From IMG/VR virus record IMGVR_UViG_3300045116_000074, positions 1 through 29,235 of that record: DNA of 29,235 nucleotides; one strand, written 5' to 3'. A program made the translations under genes and the position numbers. The notes under the pieces are model-generated. The model was not told where the DNA came from. It did not search any database and was given only the letters and a program-made list of their open reading frames with translations. Positions 7,673-16,600 of the stretch are shown piece after piece. How positions within the stretch are numbered: position 1 is the stretch's first letter; each line of letters begins with the position of its first letter. The DNA is from a virus.

Positions 7673-7993
7673 ATGGGCATCATCCGTTATTGGGCGCTCA
7701 GGTTCGGCAACTCTGTCATTCAGCGCACACTAGCGAACCCAACAACCACGTTCGGCGTCGGGACCGTCGGAGGGATCGTGGCGACCGTGGTTGCGGCGTT
7801 TGCCGCCCAAGGATGCCAACTCTCCACCATTAACTATGTGGAGATTTTCGCTGCGGTCCAGGGTGGCGGGATGCTGCTGACCGATGGGAATAAAGCGTTG
7901 GTGCATCATGCGGACGGGCAAGTCTCCACAGTACCGGTCGATCCCGGCATCGGGGATAAGCAGCACGTCCAGCAGGGAGGCAACTCGTTCTGA
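7673..7993 (+). CDS. Small membrane protein of the lysis cassette, unknown
   Basis: This 106-aa protein has one clear hydrophobic helix (about residues 29-46, VGTVGGIVATVVAAFAA), followed by a less hydrophobic QGCQLSTINYVEIFAAVQGGGMLL segment and a polar C-terminus with DGQVSTVPVDPG. The basic N-terminus (IIRYWALRFGNSVIQR) suggests that it stays in the cytoplasm. The Shine-Dalgarno sequence GGAGG lies 5 bases before the ATG. No family is recognised. Between a holin candidate and other small membrane proteins it may be a second holin, an antiholin or a pinholin-like factor. The LTDGNKALVHHADG stretch resembles a short beta-hairpin. Confidence 0.6.
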   Translation: MGIIRYWALRFGNSVIQRTLANPTTTFGVGTVGGIVATVVAAFAAQGCQLSTINYVEIFAAVQGGGMLLTDGNKALVHHADGQVSTVPVDPGIGDKQHVQQGGNSF

Positions 7994-7994
7994 C

Positions 7995-8108
7995 ATGCGC
8001 GACCTCTTACTCGGTGGATTGATCGGCTTAATAGCCTCGCTCGTCTCGCTCTGGTGGGCGTTGGGGCAGTATGTGTTGGTGTCTGCATCGCTGATTAAGC
8101 ACGGGTAA
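7995..8108 (+). CDS. 37-aa single-pass membrane peptide
   Basis: The product is almost entirely one hydrophobic helix (LLLGGLIGLIASLVSLWWALGQYVL is interrupted only by Q25) with a short basic end. It follows the previous gene directly (its ATG starts 2 bases after the TGA) and is followed 4 bases after its stop by the next one. Given the size and the neighbours, a lysis-related membrane peptide is plausible. No family is recognised, and short hydrophobic ORFs can arise by chance, but the tight packing supports translation. Confidence 0.5.
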   Translation: MRDLLLGGLIGLIASLVSLWWALGQYVLVSASLIKHG

Positions 8109-8112
8109 TACG

Positions 8113-8403
8113 ATGCTGGCGTTACTCCTGGAACTCCTGACGACGTTACTTCCGTTCTTGAAGGACGGGACAAACGAACTCGGGAAAATGGTGGTGGCCG
8201 TCTTGCGTCGGCACCGGGAGACGCTGGATACGGTGGCGCCTGGGCTCATGACGGAGATTGATGATGCGTATGCGAGCCATGATCCTAGCAGGATTAGTCA
8301 GTTACGCGCTCGGCTGTACCAGCTCGCCGGAGCTGATCCTGCAATCGAGCCAGGCGGTGACATCCGGTACGAGGACCGACCACTACCGCGTGAACCGGCA
8401 TAA
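8113..8403 (+). CDS. Small helical protein with hydrophobic N-terminus; possible inner-membrane spanin subunit
   Basis: This 96-aa protein begins with a leucine-rich stretch (MLALLLELLTTLLPFL), followed by amphipathic helices (ELGKMVVAVLRRHRETL, SRISQLRARLYQLAG) and a polar Pro/Arg tail. The hydrophobic part is only about 16 residues and contains Glu, so a true membrane anchor is uncertain. Its last 140 bases overlap, in another frame, the start of a lipoprotein gene. That arrangement is typical of Rz/Rz1 spanin pairs, in which an inner-membrane helical protein overlaps an outer-membrane lipoprotein. The spanin idea rests on this layout and on the lysis context, not on sequence similarity. 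Confidence 0.5.
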   Translation: MLALLLELLTTLLPFLKDGTNELGKMVVAVLRRHRETLDTVAPGLMTEIDDAYASHDPSRISQLRARLYQLAGADPAIEPGGDIRYEDRPLPREPA

Positions 8404-8560
8404 CCTGAAGGCGCAGCGGATACGCTGTAACGTGCCGGTGGCACCGGATGATGACCCGGTGTATGCCACAGAGGACCCCGATGCGTATGAGGTGTCGAAG
8501 GGGCTCCTGGCAAAAATCGACCGTGGGTGCGCCCAACGGTATCTGGATAGACCGAAATGA
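8264..8560 (+). CDS. Phage lipoprotein, candidate outer-membrane spanin subunit
   Basis: This 98-aa product has a lipoprotein signal: a basic start (MRMRAM), a hydrophobic core (ILAGLVSYAL) and a lipobox YALGC with Cys at residue 18, to be lipidated after cleavage. The mature part (about 80 residues) is polar, with two further Cys (in IRCNVPVAP and RGCAQR). GGAG lies 7 bases before this ATG; ATG 8261 and TTG 8258 are alternatives. The gene overlaps the preceding one by 140 bases in another frame, and its stop overlaps the next start (ATGA). The position in the lysis cassette suggests an Rz1-like o-spanin, although it lacks the Pro-rich character of many Rz1 proteins and has a non-ideal Ala at the -3 position. 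Confidence 0.6.
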   Translation: MRMRAMILAGLVSYALGCTSSPELILQSSQAVTSGTRTDHYRVNRHNLKAQRIRCNVPVAPDDDPVYATEDPDAYEVSKGLLAKIDRGCAQRYLDRPK

Positions 8561-9093
8561 AACGAGTGTTGATCATTGCCCTCTTATTGGTGCTGGCCGG
8601 TCAGGTTATCGGACTCGCCGGCGAGACGATGCAATTCCGCTGGTGCGAGCTCGGTGAGGTTGGGGACTGGGGCGCGTTTAACTGGAAAGGGGGAGCCATC
8701 TTGGCCTTGACGCGGCAAACCGATGCTCGGTCGGCCGACGATATTCTCTGTGTCGTCCCGCCAAACGCCAAAATCATGGTACTCCCGGATCATATCGTGC
8801 CGACCGGTGCCGTCGCCGACCCCGTGACCTGCCGCGTGCAGGGGTATGTGTATAGCATGGCGGGCGAGCCGCCGGCCTTTACAAAGGTCGATTCCTGCAT
8901 GGGGATCAGATGGCGCATCGATGCGGAGAACCATGCCCTCATTTTCTGGTCCCCGATGTCGATGGTTACGATTCCACTCCCGGAACGAACCGATGGGCAG
9001 ATGATTCTGCAATACCAGTGGCGGAAGGGGACCGCGCAGATCGGCGGGCGAACTCAGGCCGTCCATGTGGAGGATTATTCAGGCCGTGGATAA
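8557..9093 (+). CDS. Exported protein of unknown function
   Basis: This is a 178-aa protein with a clear N-terminal signal sequence (MKRVLIIALLLVLAGQVIGLAG). The mature part is beta-rich and contains Cys in WCELGEV, ILCVVPP, VTCRVQG and DSCMGIRW, which could form disulfides after export. No family is recognised. It starts in the stop codon of the lipoprotein gene (ATGA) and so belongs to the same transcript. It may act in the envelope during lysis or modify the cell surface; nothing in the sequence decides this. Loss of the signal peptide would leave a protein of about 156 residues. Confidence 0.7.
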   Translation: MKRVLIIALLLVLAGQVIGLAGETMQFRWCELGEVGDWGAFNWKGGAILALTRQTDARSADDILCVVPPNAKIMVLPDHIVPTGAVADPVTCRVQGYVYSMAGEPPAFTKVDSCMGIRWRIDAENHALIFWSPMSMVTIPLPERTDGQMILQYQWRKGTAQIGGRTQAVHVEDYSGRG

Positions 9094-9331
9094 CGGTTAT
9101 TCACGACACGACGAGACGTGCCGCCGGTGCGGACATTGGATGTTCCGCTGGTGGACCCTGGGGTGCCCGAACATCTATCTCTGTATCATGTGCGGGGAAA
9201 TGTGGGATGAGGAGATCGAAGTCAACCGGTTGCTCCAGCGGTGCGGTTGCCGCACCCCGGAGATGTTCGTGTTGGGACGCCACGCCTTGCGTAAAGTCCG
9301 TATCGCACGCGACTTGCGGTGCGTAGCCTGA
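9065..9331 (+). CDS. Small zinc-ribbon-like protein
   Basis: This 88-aa protein carries two paired-cysteine knuckles: C19-x2-C22 (CRRCGHW) and C40-x2-C43 (CIMCGEMW), with an extra C34. This is the pattern of a treble-clef or zinc-ribbon fold that binds one zinc ion. The C-terminal part has RCGCRTPEMFVLGRHAL. Such phage proteins often bind DNA or host transcription proteins, but no specific role is visible. The ATG at 9065 overlaps the previous gene by 29 bases without a ribosome site; a GTG at 9086 (GGAGG 12 bases before it) would give an 81-aa product and keeps both knuckles. Confidence 0.6.
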   Translation: MWRIIQAVDNGYSRHDETCRRCGHWMFRWWTLGCPNIYLCIMCGEMWDEEIEVNRLLQRCGCRTPEMFVLGRHALRKVRIARDLRCVA

Positions 9332-9343
9332 TGGAGACCTAAC

Positions 9344-10483
9344 GTGCCAGACCAAAATGGAAATCCCTTACCCGGTGAGTCGGACTACAAGCAGCCCGGA
9401 CTGATCAATACCACGCTGGCCGGCACCGGCTCCGTGCCGTTCTATACGCCAGCCGCGGCCACAGCGAAAGAAGCGAAGGCGGTAGGGTATGAGCCGGCTG
9501 CGTTTGAGGTCAAGCCTGAACAGACGGTCCAGGAGCAAATCCGCCGCGTGATCGGGGAGCACTCGCCGCTACTCCAACAGGCAGAAGCACGAGCGAGGCA
9601 GCGGGTCAATGAGCGCGGGCTCCTGAACTCCAGCATCGCCATCGGGGAGAGCCAGAAAGCCCTGTACGATACCGCCCTGCCGATCGCGGCGGCTGATGCG
9701 GCGACCTATGAGCGGGCCGGGACCAACACCACCAATGCGCTCTTGGCTAGCCGGGCATTCAAAGCCGGGGCAGAAAATACGGTCTCGCAGGCTAATGCGG
9801 CCCTGGGGACCGATGTCGCCAAGGTCAATGCGGCCGCCAGGAACGCGGCTCTCGCTCAGGGGGCGGACGCCGCGCTTCGGCAAGTCCTCCAGACGGCAGA
9901 TAACGACACCAAGCTACTCCTGCAATCCATGTCGGATAAGGCGGCGCTGACCAGAACGTCCATCACCGCAGATACGCAATTAAACATTGCGAAGATCGAC
10001 CAACAGACCAAGCAATATCTAGGTCAACTCGACGCCAATAACCGGCAGTTGCTTCAGGCGAACGCAAGCCTGGCGAATATGTATCAGGATACGGTCAAGA
10101 ATATCGCTGCGATTGCGACTGATCAGACGATGACCCCGGAAGCGAAACGGGCCGCGACGGACTCCCAACTGAACCTATTAAATGAAGGACTCAGGGCTGC
10201 TACCGCTGTGGCTACTACAGACCGCATGGCAATCAGCCGGTTGAACTTGGGCCAATACTTTACTTCCGCCGTCGGCAGTCCTACTTCCGCCGGCGGTGGT
10301 GCGGCTGCCGCAGTTGGGCCGGCGGGGGCGGGGGACTGGTCCTCACAACCTGACCTGTCGGGATATACCGTGAATGTTGAAGAGATGATCGGCGGCGGGT
10401 CCCATACGGTTGCCAGGAAACCAGACAATCTCGATATTGTGTGGACCTCGACAGAGGGTTGGCGACCAGGATACGGACCATAA
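9344..10483 (+). CDS. Helical internal virion protein candidate
   Basis: This is a 379-aa Ala/Gln/Asn-rich protein, mostly alpha-helical between residues 60 and 310, with heptad-like stretches (PLLQQAEARARQRVNERGLL, NSSIAIGESQKALYDTALPI, DADTKLLLQ-type repeats). It has no membrane segment. The C-terminus (residues 315-379) is Gly/Ala-rich and then more globular (YTVNVEEMIGGGSH). This pattern recurs in uncharacterised podovirus proteins encoded just before large ejection proteins, so an internal virion or scaffold role is the best guess. It begins with GTG, with GGAG 7 bases before it. Its stop overlaps the next start by one base. Confidence 0.6.
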   Translation: MPDQNGNPLPGESDYKQPGLINTTLAGTGSVPFYTPAAATAKEAKAVGYEPAAFEVKPEQTVQEQIRRVIGEHSPLLQQAEARARQRVNERGLLNSSIAIGESQKALYDTALPIAAADAATYERAGTNTTNALLASRAFKAGAENTVSQANAALGTDVAKVNAAARNAALAQGADAALRQVLQTADNDTKLLLQSMSDKAALTRTSITADTQLNIAKIDQQTKQYLGQLDANNRQLLQANASLANMYQDTVKNIAAIATDQTMTPEAKRAATDSQLNLLNEGLRAATAVATTDRMAISRLNLGQYFTSAVGSPTSAGGGAAAAVGPAGAGDWSSQPDLSGYTVNVEEMIGGGSHTVARKPDNLDIVWTSTEGWRPGYGP

Positions 10484-10968
10484 TGCACGAAACTATTTTT
10501 CCAGCAATCCGCTGTTTGGTGCCGTGGGAGATTCCGCTCTGTGTCCCTGGAGCCAAAGCCTTTCACGCAGAGATGCGCTTACCTGGTCTGTTTGAGCCGG
10601 AGGTCTTTGTCGCCCGGTGGGAAGCCTATCTCGCTCAGTTCACGGCGGATGTTCTGGGCCTCTGGAGTGGGGTGGAGCTGATCGGGGGGTTGGGGGTGGT
10701 CGCCGCGCCTGAGCAATACAATAATGAGCTGGTCGCCACGGAGTTCTTTTGGTACGTGGACCCCGCACACCGACAGGGCATGGGCGCAATTCGACTGTTG
10801 AAGGCATTTCGGGTGTGGGGACGTGAGCATAGGGCGGTACGGTGCCGACTCGTGCATCTGTTGGGAAACCAGGAAACTCCGCGTGAGGCGCAATTAGCGA
10901 GGGTCTATCGCAAGCTCGGGTTTCACTTAATTGAGGCCGCGTGGGAATGTTCTTTAATGGAGGACTGA
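10483..10968 (+). CDS. GNAT-family N-acetyltransferase
   Basis: The 161-aa enzyme should transfer an acetyl group from acetyl-CoA to an amine; the substrate cannot be read. The fold markers are a mid-protein strand GVELIGGLGVVAAPEQ, the strand ELVATEFFWYVDPAHR and motif A, HRQGMGAIRLLKAF (residues 96-109), which binds the pyrophosphate of acetyl-CoA. A late QLARVYRKLGF segment is the usual motif B helix. The ATG shares one base with the previous stop. Such GNATs are frequent in phage structural modules with no known target. The gene is complete, unlike the relic at 6771. Confidence 0.8.
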   Translation: MHETIFPAIRCLVPWEIPLCVPGAKAFHAEMRLPGLFEPEVFVARWEAYLAQFTADVLGLWSGVELIGGLGVVAAPEQYNNELVATEFFWYVDPAHRQGMGAIRLLKAFRVWGREHRAVRCRLVHLLGNQETPREAQLARVYRKLGFHLIEAAWECSLMED

Positions 10969-10972
10969 TAAC

Positions 10973-11926
10973 ATGGCCCTTGTCACGGCTGGAGTCATTG
11001 CTGGGACGACCGCACTCACGGTAGGCACCGCCGCCGCCGTGGCGGTCGAAGTCGGGCTCGCCGTCGCACTCGTCGGAACCACGCTGAAGGTGGTCGGTAC
11101 GATTGTGCGTGATCCCGGTCTCGCGGAAGCGGGTGGGCAAATGACAATGGCTGGGGGTGCCCTCTCACTCGGAGGGATGGCAGGAGGCTATGCAGCGGGT
11201 GGGGCTGCAGCGGGGTTCACTCCATTCCATGCGGCCGAAGCGGCGCCGGTTGGAGAGGTCGGTACGCAAGCCGTCGATCAAACATTATCGAACGGCGCCC
11301 AAGTTGTCGGCGACCAAACTGTGGCCGGTAGTCTCGCCGCGGCCCCACAGCCCGACGCTATCACGGGTGGAGTTGGCCAGGACACGCTCATGGGTGCCAC
11401 AACGACGACTGATACACTGGCGGCAACCGCGACTCCAACCGGCACCGCAGGGGGCGCGTCCTTGGACGACCCGGGGGCCGACAGCGGGGCTATGCCAGCT
11501 CCGACCTCCCCCTCGCCGCCAGCCGCCGAAGTGGCTCCGGCTCAGCCAGCGGCGAAGGCAGCCCCAACGATGACGGGGCCTGCCACTGGTCAGCCGGTGA
11601 CGGCGGAGGGGGTTCTGCAAGAACGGGCCGGTAGTGACATCGTAGCCAGGTCCCTTGCGGAGTATCAAAAGAATAATCCAACCGGTGGGCTCGGAGATTG
11701 GTTTGCTAGGCAACCGGATTGGATTAAAGCGACGGTTGCCATGCAGGGCCTCAATGCGGTTGGTGGTGGATTAGGTGGGATACTGACCGGTAAAAACATG
11801 GGCGAGCGTCTCGATTTTGACAAGCAAGTTGCTCAGTGGAGACAGAACCAAGTGGAGTACCAGAACAAAAACAACGCCTATGCCCCAAGAGTGGTCTTCC
11901 CCAGACCAGGGTTAATGAACAGGTGA
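10973..11926 (+). CDS. Ala/Gly/Pro-rich membrane-interacting protein, internal virion candidate
   Basis: The 317-aa product begins with a long Ala/Gly/Val-rich hydrophobic part (residues 1-85; TAAAVAVEVGLAVALVGTTL and SLGGMAGGYAAGGAAAG) able to form membrane helices. A low-complexity Thr/Ala/Pro linker follows (about 120-225), then a globular end with YQKNNPTGGLGDWFARQPDW and an amphipathic tail. This architecture occurs in podovirus ejection proteins that help DNA cross the membrane, but no family is recognised. The GGAGGA ribosome site lies in the end of the preceding gene. It lies in a run of likely internal virion proteins before the giant protein. Confidence 0.6.
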   Translation: MALVTAGVIAGTTALTVGTAAAVAVEVGLAVALVGTTLKVVGTIVRDPGLAEAGGQMTMAGGALSLGGMAGGYAAGGAAAGFTPFHAAEAAPVGEVGTQAVDQTLSNGAQVVGDQTVAGSLAAAPQPDAITGGVGQDTLMGATTTTDTLAATATPTGTAGGASLDDPGADSGAMPAPTSPSPPAAEVAPAQPAAKAAPTMTGPATGQPVTAEGVLQERAGSDIVARSLAEYQKNNPTGGLGDWFARQPDWIKATVAMQGLNAVGGGLGGILTGKNMGERLDFDKQVAQWRQNQVEYQNKNNAYAPRVVFPRPGLMNR

Positions 11927-11930
11927 CACG

Positions 11931-12464
11931 ATGGCTGGATTGATGCAAGGACAACGCCCAAGTCGAATCAAGAACGCGATACTCGACCAGATCAGGCAGC
12001 AGGTGGAAGCGCAAGTGCCGCCCGCGCTGGTCGGGGAATACCAAGCTATCGTCGTGGCCGGTCTCAAGATCATGCACAGCGCGGAGACTAATCAGGTTAT
12101 GGTGCAGGTGTTTGAACAGTTGCGGGCCAAGAACTATGAGCCGACGTTTCTAGCCCATGCGCTGATCAAGTTACTCTCGATCATCTACAACGAGAGTCGC
12201 GGCAAGATGAAAGTGGAGGCGGGCTTTCCGGCACTCGTGGTTCTGATGACCTACGCCTTGGATTACCTCGAACAGACTCAAGGGATGAAGATCACCGATG
12301 GCATAGTGGCCCAGATCGTCAAGGCTGTGACGGCTGGGTACTTTGCCCTGTTCAAGATCAATCCAGCCCACGTCAAACAGGCCATCAGGCAAGGCCTGAG
12401 CCGGCAAGCCCCGCCTCCCGGACAAGCAGCGGCTACGCCAGCAGCCAAAACGGGAGGCGCGTAA
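11931..12464 (+). CDS. Small helical protein of the internal-virion block, unknown
   Basis: This 177-aa protein is helical in its first 150 residues (IKNAILDQIRQQVEAQVPPALV, TFLAHALIKLLSIIYNESRG) and ends in a Pro/Ala-rich tail. Hydrophobic stretches such as FPALVVLMTYALDYL and IVAQIVKAVTAGYFALF are amphipathic rather than classic membrane segments. No domain is recognised. AGGTGA lies just before the ATG, and the start of the next gene follows the stop by one base. By position it is probably a virion component or a partner of the large internal proteins. Confidence 0.6.
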   Translation: MAGLMQGQRPSRIKNAILDQIRQQVEAQVPPALVGEYQAIVVAGLKIMHSAETNQVMVQVFEQLRAKNYEPTFLAHALIKLLSIIYNESRGKMKVEAGFPALVVLMTYALDYLEQTQGMKITDGIVAQIVKAVTAGYFALFKINPAHVKQAIRQGLSRQAPPPGQAAATPAAKTGGA

Positions 12465-12465
12465 A

Positions 12466-13659
12466 ATGGGACTGATGGGGTACATCGCGGCAGGGGCCGT
12501 CTCGGGGGCAGGACAGGCGATTCAACAGGGTGCCCAGCAGACCCAGAGTGCCTTCACCCAGCAGATGCTCCTTCAAGAGCGAGAGAGGCTGGAGGCGGCC
12601 CGCGACGAGAATATGCGGGCGTTTCATCGTGAGCAGAATGAGCTGAATCGTGAGCATCAACGTGGACTGCAACAGGAGCGTATCGGGGCCGATGTGGTGT
12701 TGCGCGGCCAAGAATTGACTGCGCGTAGCGAGGAAGGAAAGGCCGAACGGACCTTGCGGAGGGACATTGCCGATGAGGACCGCAAGCAGGCCAAGGCCAT
12801 TGCGGAGATGACAGACAAGCGAATGCGCGAGACTTCAGCCGCAGAAATCTCGTCACGTGAAAGCACCTCCTTTGTCGAGAGTTCCATGCGGGAGAGTATA
12901 GCGAAGGAAGATCGAGAGTCCCATGAGCGCATTGCGTTACAGCAACTCCACGATACCAGGGATAAGGTCCAGTTAGTGACGGATGCCAGTGGCCGCGTGA
13001 TGAAGATAGACGCCCGCGGCAATTCACGGGGGTTCCTGATGGTGAGCGGTGCCGACGGGAAAGAGACTCCATTTATTGCTGGAAAGGACTTGGATGCGAG
13101 AACGAAAGCGCAAGTCGAAATAATGAAGACGATGATCGCCCAATATGGCGATGTCGCTGAGCGTCTGGCGCAAGTCGATCCCCAGGAGGCTAAGAATTAT
13201 CTGGAGAAGGCGGAGCGGATCAAGGCCAATGTGGATGTGCTACTCGGTTATTCGGCAGCGCCGGGAGCCGGGTCAACTCTGCCAGCATATAAGCAGCCAT
13301 TTCCCGAGGCGACCCCTGAATCGCCAGCGCGTGAATCGGCCCAGCCTGCCGGCACCGGCTCCAGCGCACTCATGAATACCCCCGCACCCGTTGACCCAGC
13401 GATCGCGCAGGCCGCGGAAATCCGGCGTTCCTTGCCGCCTGAACGCAAGACGCTGGCGGGGCGTACTCTGGATGCTGTCGTCGCCGAATCGAAGCGGCAA
13501 CTGCAACCGTCTGGACCACGCCCCATCACACAGCGCGATGTCGCCGATTTTGTGAAACGGGCCGATCACCCAGGCTTCGCGGAGGCCTTCCGTCGCTCGC
13601 ATGGACGGGTCCCGAACAGGGCCGAGCTAAATGAGTACCAGAACTCCCTACGCCGCTAA
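12466..13659 (+). CDS. Coiled-coil internal virion protein candidate
   Basis: This 397-aa protein has a Gly/Ala start (GYIAAGAVSGAGQAIQQGAQ) followed by a long charged helix from about residue 30 to 170 (LLQERERLEAARDENMR, EQNELNREHQRGLQQ, DEDRKQAKAIAEMTDKR), very probably a coiled coil. A small globular region (QLVTDASGRVMKIDARG, residues 165-200) and helices come next, then a Pro-rich linker and a C-terminal helical domain (DVADFVKRADHPGFAEAFRRSHG). The GGGAGG ribosome site lies before the ATG. The stop TAA shares a base with the start of the giant gene, so the two are translationally coupled and probably made in a fixed ratio. A packaging partner of the giant protein is a reasonable guess. 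Confidence 0.6.
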   Translation: MGLMGYIAAGAVSGAGQAIQQGAQQTQSAFTQQMLLQERERLEAARDENMRAFHREQNELNREHQRGLQQERIGADVVLRGQELTARSEEGKAERTLRRDIADEDRKQAKAIAEMTDKRMRETSAAEISSRESTSFVESSMRESIAKEDRESHERIALQQLHDTRDKVQLVTDASGRVMKIDARGNSRGFLMVSGADGKETPFIAGKDLDARTKAQVEIMKTMIAQYGDVAERLAQVDPQEAKNYLEKAERIKANVDVLLGYSAAPGAGSTLPAYKQPFPEATPESPARESAQPAGTGSSALMNTPAPVDPAIAQAAEIRRSLPPERKTLAGRTLDAVVAESKRQLQPSGPRPITQRDVADFVKRADHPGFAEAFRRSHGRVPNRAELNEYQNSLRR

Positions 13660-16600
13660 TGACTCAATCGACCGTTACTCATGCCCCCGTACCGACACTG
13701 GCGGAGTATCTTGCTGCCGCACGCCCGCTGAATCCTGACTATTCCGACGAGGCCATTGCTCAGGAGTACGTCAAGCGGTACGGCCCTTCCACACCAACCA
13801 CACCAGCCAGAATACCGACGTTTGAGCAGTATCTCGCGGCGGCGAAGCCGCTGAACCCAGATTACAGCGACGAGGATATCAAGTCGATCTGGCAGCAGAC
13901 CTACGGCATCCAGGGCGCACGGGAGGCTGAGCCTACCGGTTCAGGCGCGATGCGTGGGGCCACGGTAGCCGCCAGGCAACTCCCGCAACTAGCCTACGGG
14001 CTGGAGGCCGGTGTCGGCGCAGCGGGTGAGGCGGCATTCGGGGAAGGCGGAATCTCGACCAAGATCAAAGAACATGGCTTAGCGGGCTACGAGCGGAAAT
14101 CCCAAGAGATTGCCGCGATCTCCAAGGACACCGATTCCTTCACGGTTGCCTACGACCGGGCGAAAGATGGGGACTTTGGTGCCCTAGCCGACTGGTTGCA
14201 GTTTGGGCTTGGATATGCGGGACTCCAAGGAGTCCAAATGCTGGCGACAGCCGGGGTGGGAGCCGTGGCGGGTCGCCTCACCCTGCAACCGCTCGCTCGG
14301 ATTGCTGCATCGAAGATGGTGTCGAAGGAAGCCGCGCGGCTGGCGGCAACCGAGACGGGAAAGGCGATGGTTGCGGATGAGGTTCGCCGACAGGCCGTAA
14401 AGAACGTCGCCGCACGGATCGGGGAGACGGCGGCCTTAGCCGCCACCGCTACCGGGATGGAAGGCGGGGAAATCTTTGGGGGCCTGACTGAGCAAGCCGA
14501 GCGGGAAGGTCGGACCCCGACCGGAGCGGAACTAGGCAAGGCGCTTGGGGCTTCCCTGGCTGCCGGGGCGCTGGAATTTGCCGGGGATAAGTTCGGGCTG
14601 GACTTGGTACTAGGGCGGTCGGCGCTTGGAAGGGTGGCGGCGAGCACACCCGGCATGAAGGGCTTGCTGGTTCGAGGGGCCGTCAGGGCAGGCGTGGATA
14701 TGCCGGTGGAGGCGGCTACGGAATACGCCCAAACGCTCACGGAAGCCGTCGGGCAAGGGAAAGACCCTCTCTCCAGCGAAGTCACCAGGGAAGCCATTGA
14801 TTCGGCTGCGCTTGGCGCGGTCGGCGGGGCAGCCGTCGGGGGGGTCAGTGGGGTGGTCACGCCACCCGACCCTATCCGCCAAATCCTCACCTCCCCCTCG
14901 ATAGACCAGGCAGTTGACCAGTCTGCCGCCACCCTCGATATGAAAGCGGAGGTGACGCCGGAATCCCTTGATCGCGCTATTACCGCCCAAAACCGCCCAG
15001 AATCGCCTACGGCGAGTCCAGCGGCCCAAGCCATTGAACAGCTACCGATCGCCATTCCTGGTCAAGAATTGGCGGCCGCGGCCCCTCTTTCGGAACGGAA
15101 ACCGGCTATTTCCGTTCCTGAAGCCCCTGGGGCACAGGAAACGCCTACGGTTCAGCTTTCCCCTGAGCCACCGACCGGGAGAAAACCGATTCACTCCCGC
15201 ACGGTGGACGAGATTCATGCCCTGGCTGATGTCAAGGGCATTCCCTGGGACGATGACGAAGCGTTCATGGACTTTACCGAGTCCATCACCGGGAAGCGTG
15301 CCTTAGATGACCTGGTTGGGCCGGAGCGCAATCGCCTCTATGCGGCCCTGGAACGGCGTCAACCCCTCGCACAGCCAGGGACGAGCGAAGACACTACACA
15401 GCCAGCCGCCCCACGTCTCCGGTTTGAAGGCATCCAGCAGGGAGCCAAAGGTATCGGTGAGTTTGAACTCTGGACGCTCCAGGGCGACTACCCAGGCTTG
15501 ACCAAGGATTCCACTTATTCGAGGCAGACGCTAGAACAGGCCGGGATCACAGTCCCGCCAGCACCGACAACGCCGTCCCAGCCGAGCCCCTCGCCCATTC
15601 AGGCGACGGCCGCCGCTCCACTGGAGCCTAAGCCCACTGAGGCCCTTGCGTCTGGGGCGGTTCTTCACCCTGCCGTCCAAGCCTACATCGAGTCTCAGCC
15701 TAAGGCCCTACACTTCTACTTCACGCAGAAGGCGCAGGGGTTTCAACCGGAAGCCCTGATGGAGTTCGGCGGGAAGCCAGTGCCGGTAAAGGTCCAGGAG
15801 TGGCTGGATAAGACCACCGCCCTCATCGAAACACCCTCCCGCGAAGTCCATGTCATCCGCGAGCTGGCGGAAAAGCTCATGCCGCTTCCGGGGAAGTCAG
15901 CGATGCCGGTCTACCGGGAAGCTGAGCCAGCCGCCAAGGAACCGGCTGTTGTCCAGCCACGCCAGACTCTACCCCAGGAGCAGAGCGAGAACTTACTAGC
16001 GCGGGCGGAAGTGGCCTCTGAGCTGGTAGCCACCGACCACCCCACGAAGCCGTCGCTCGTGGAGGCCCTGCGTGCGCAAGGGGGCGTCCAAGATCAGGGC
16101 GGTGAACTCTCGTACATGCACGCCGACGCAGACCGGAAGGCCTTTCAGCGCAATCTGATCAATCCCAAAGGCCTGACCTTGGATGGGGCTGCCGAATGGG
16201 CGGTCGAGCATGGGTATCTGGAGGAGCGGAACATCAACGACCTGCTGGCCGCGATCGACCGGGAACTGCGTGCCAGCCCGGCCAAGCGGAGCTTGGCTGC
16301 ACGTCTCAAGATGCGGAAAGACACGGTGTTGAAGGCCCTAGAGAAGATCAAGCAAGACAAAGGGGTGGATGTTGGGCCGACGGTCGAGAAGGTCAAGGCC
16401 GCGATCCTCGCCGACCGAGACTTGGATGCGATTGTCGGCGAGTTCCCGGAAGTCGGCACGATGCTGCGTGAGCAGATGGCGTTGTATGGGGAGGAGCCGG
16501 AGCAGACGGCGATTGCGCAAGAAGTCCAAGCGGAGACGCCCGAGCGCCAAGAGCTGACGATCGCAGACCTGAACGCACTCCCCCGCGTCCAGCGAATGCG

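Noticed and set aside
14150-15055. Long minus-strand frame (301 codons) inside the giant gene
   Set aside because: It is a mirror of the GC-rich sense frame, is rich in Ala/Ser/Pro, has no ribosome site and has no recognisable domain.
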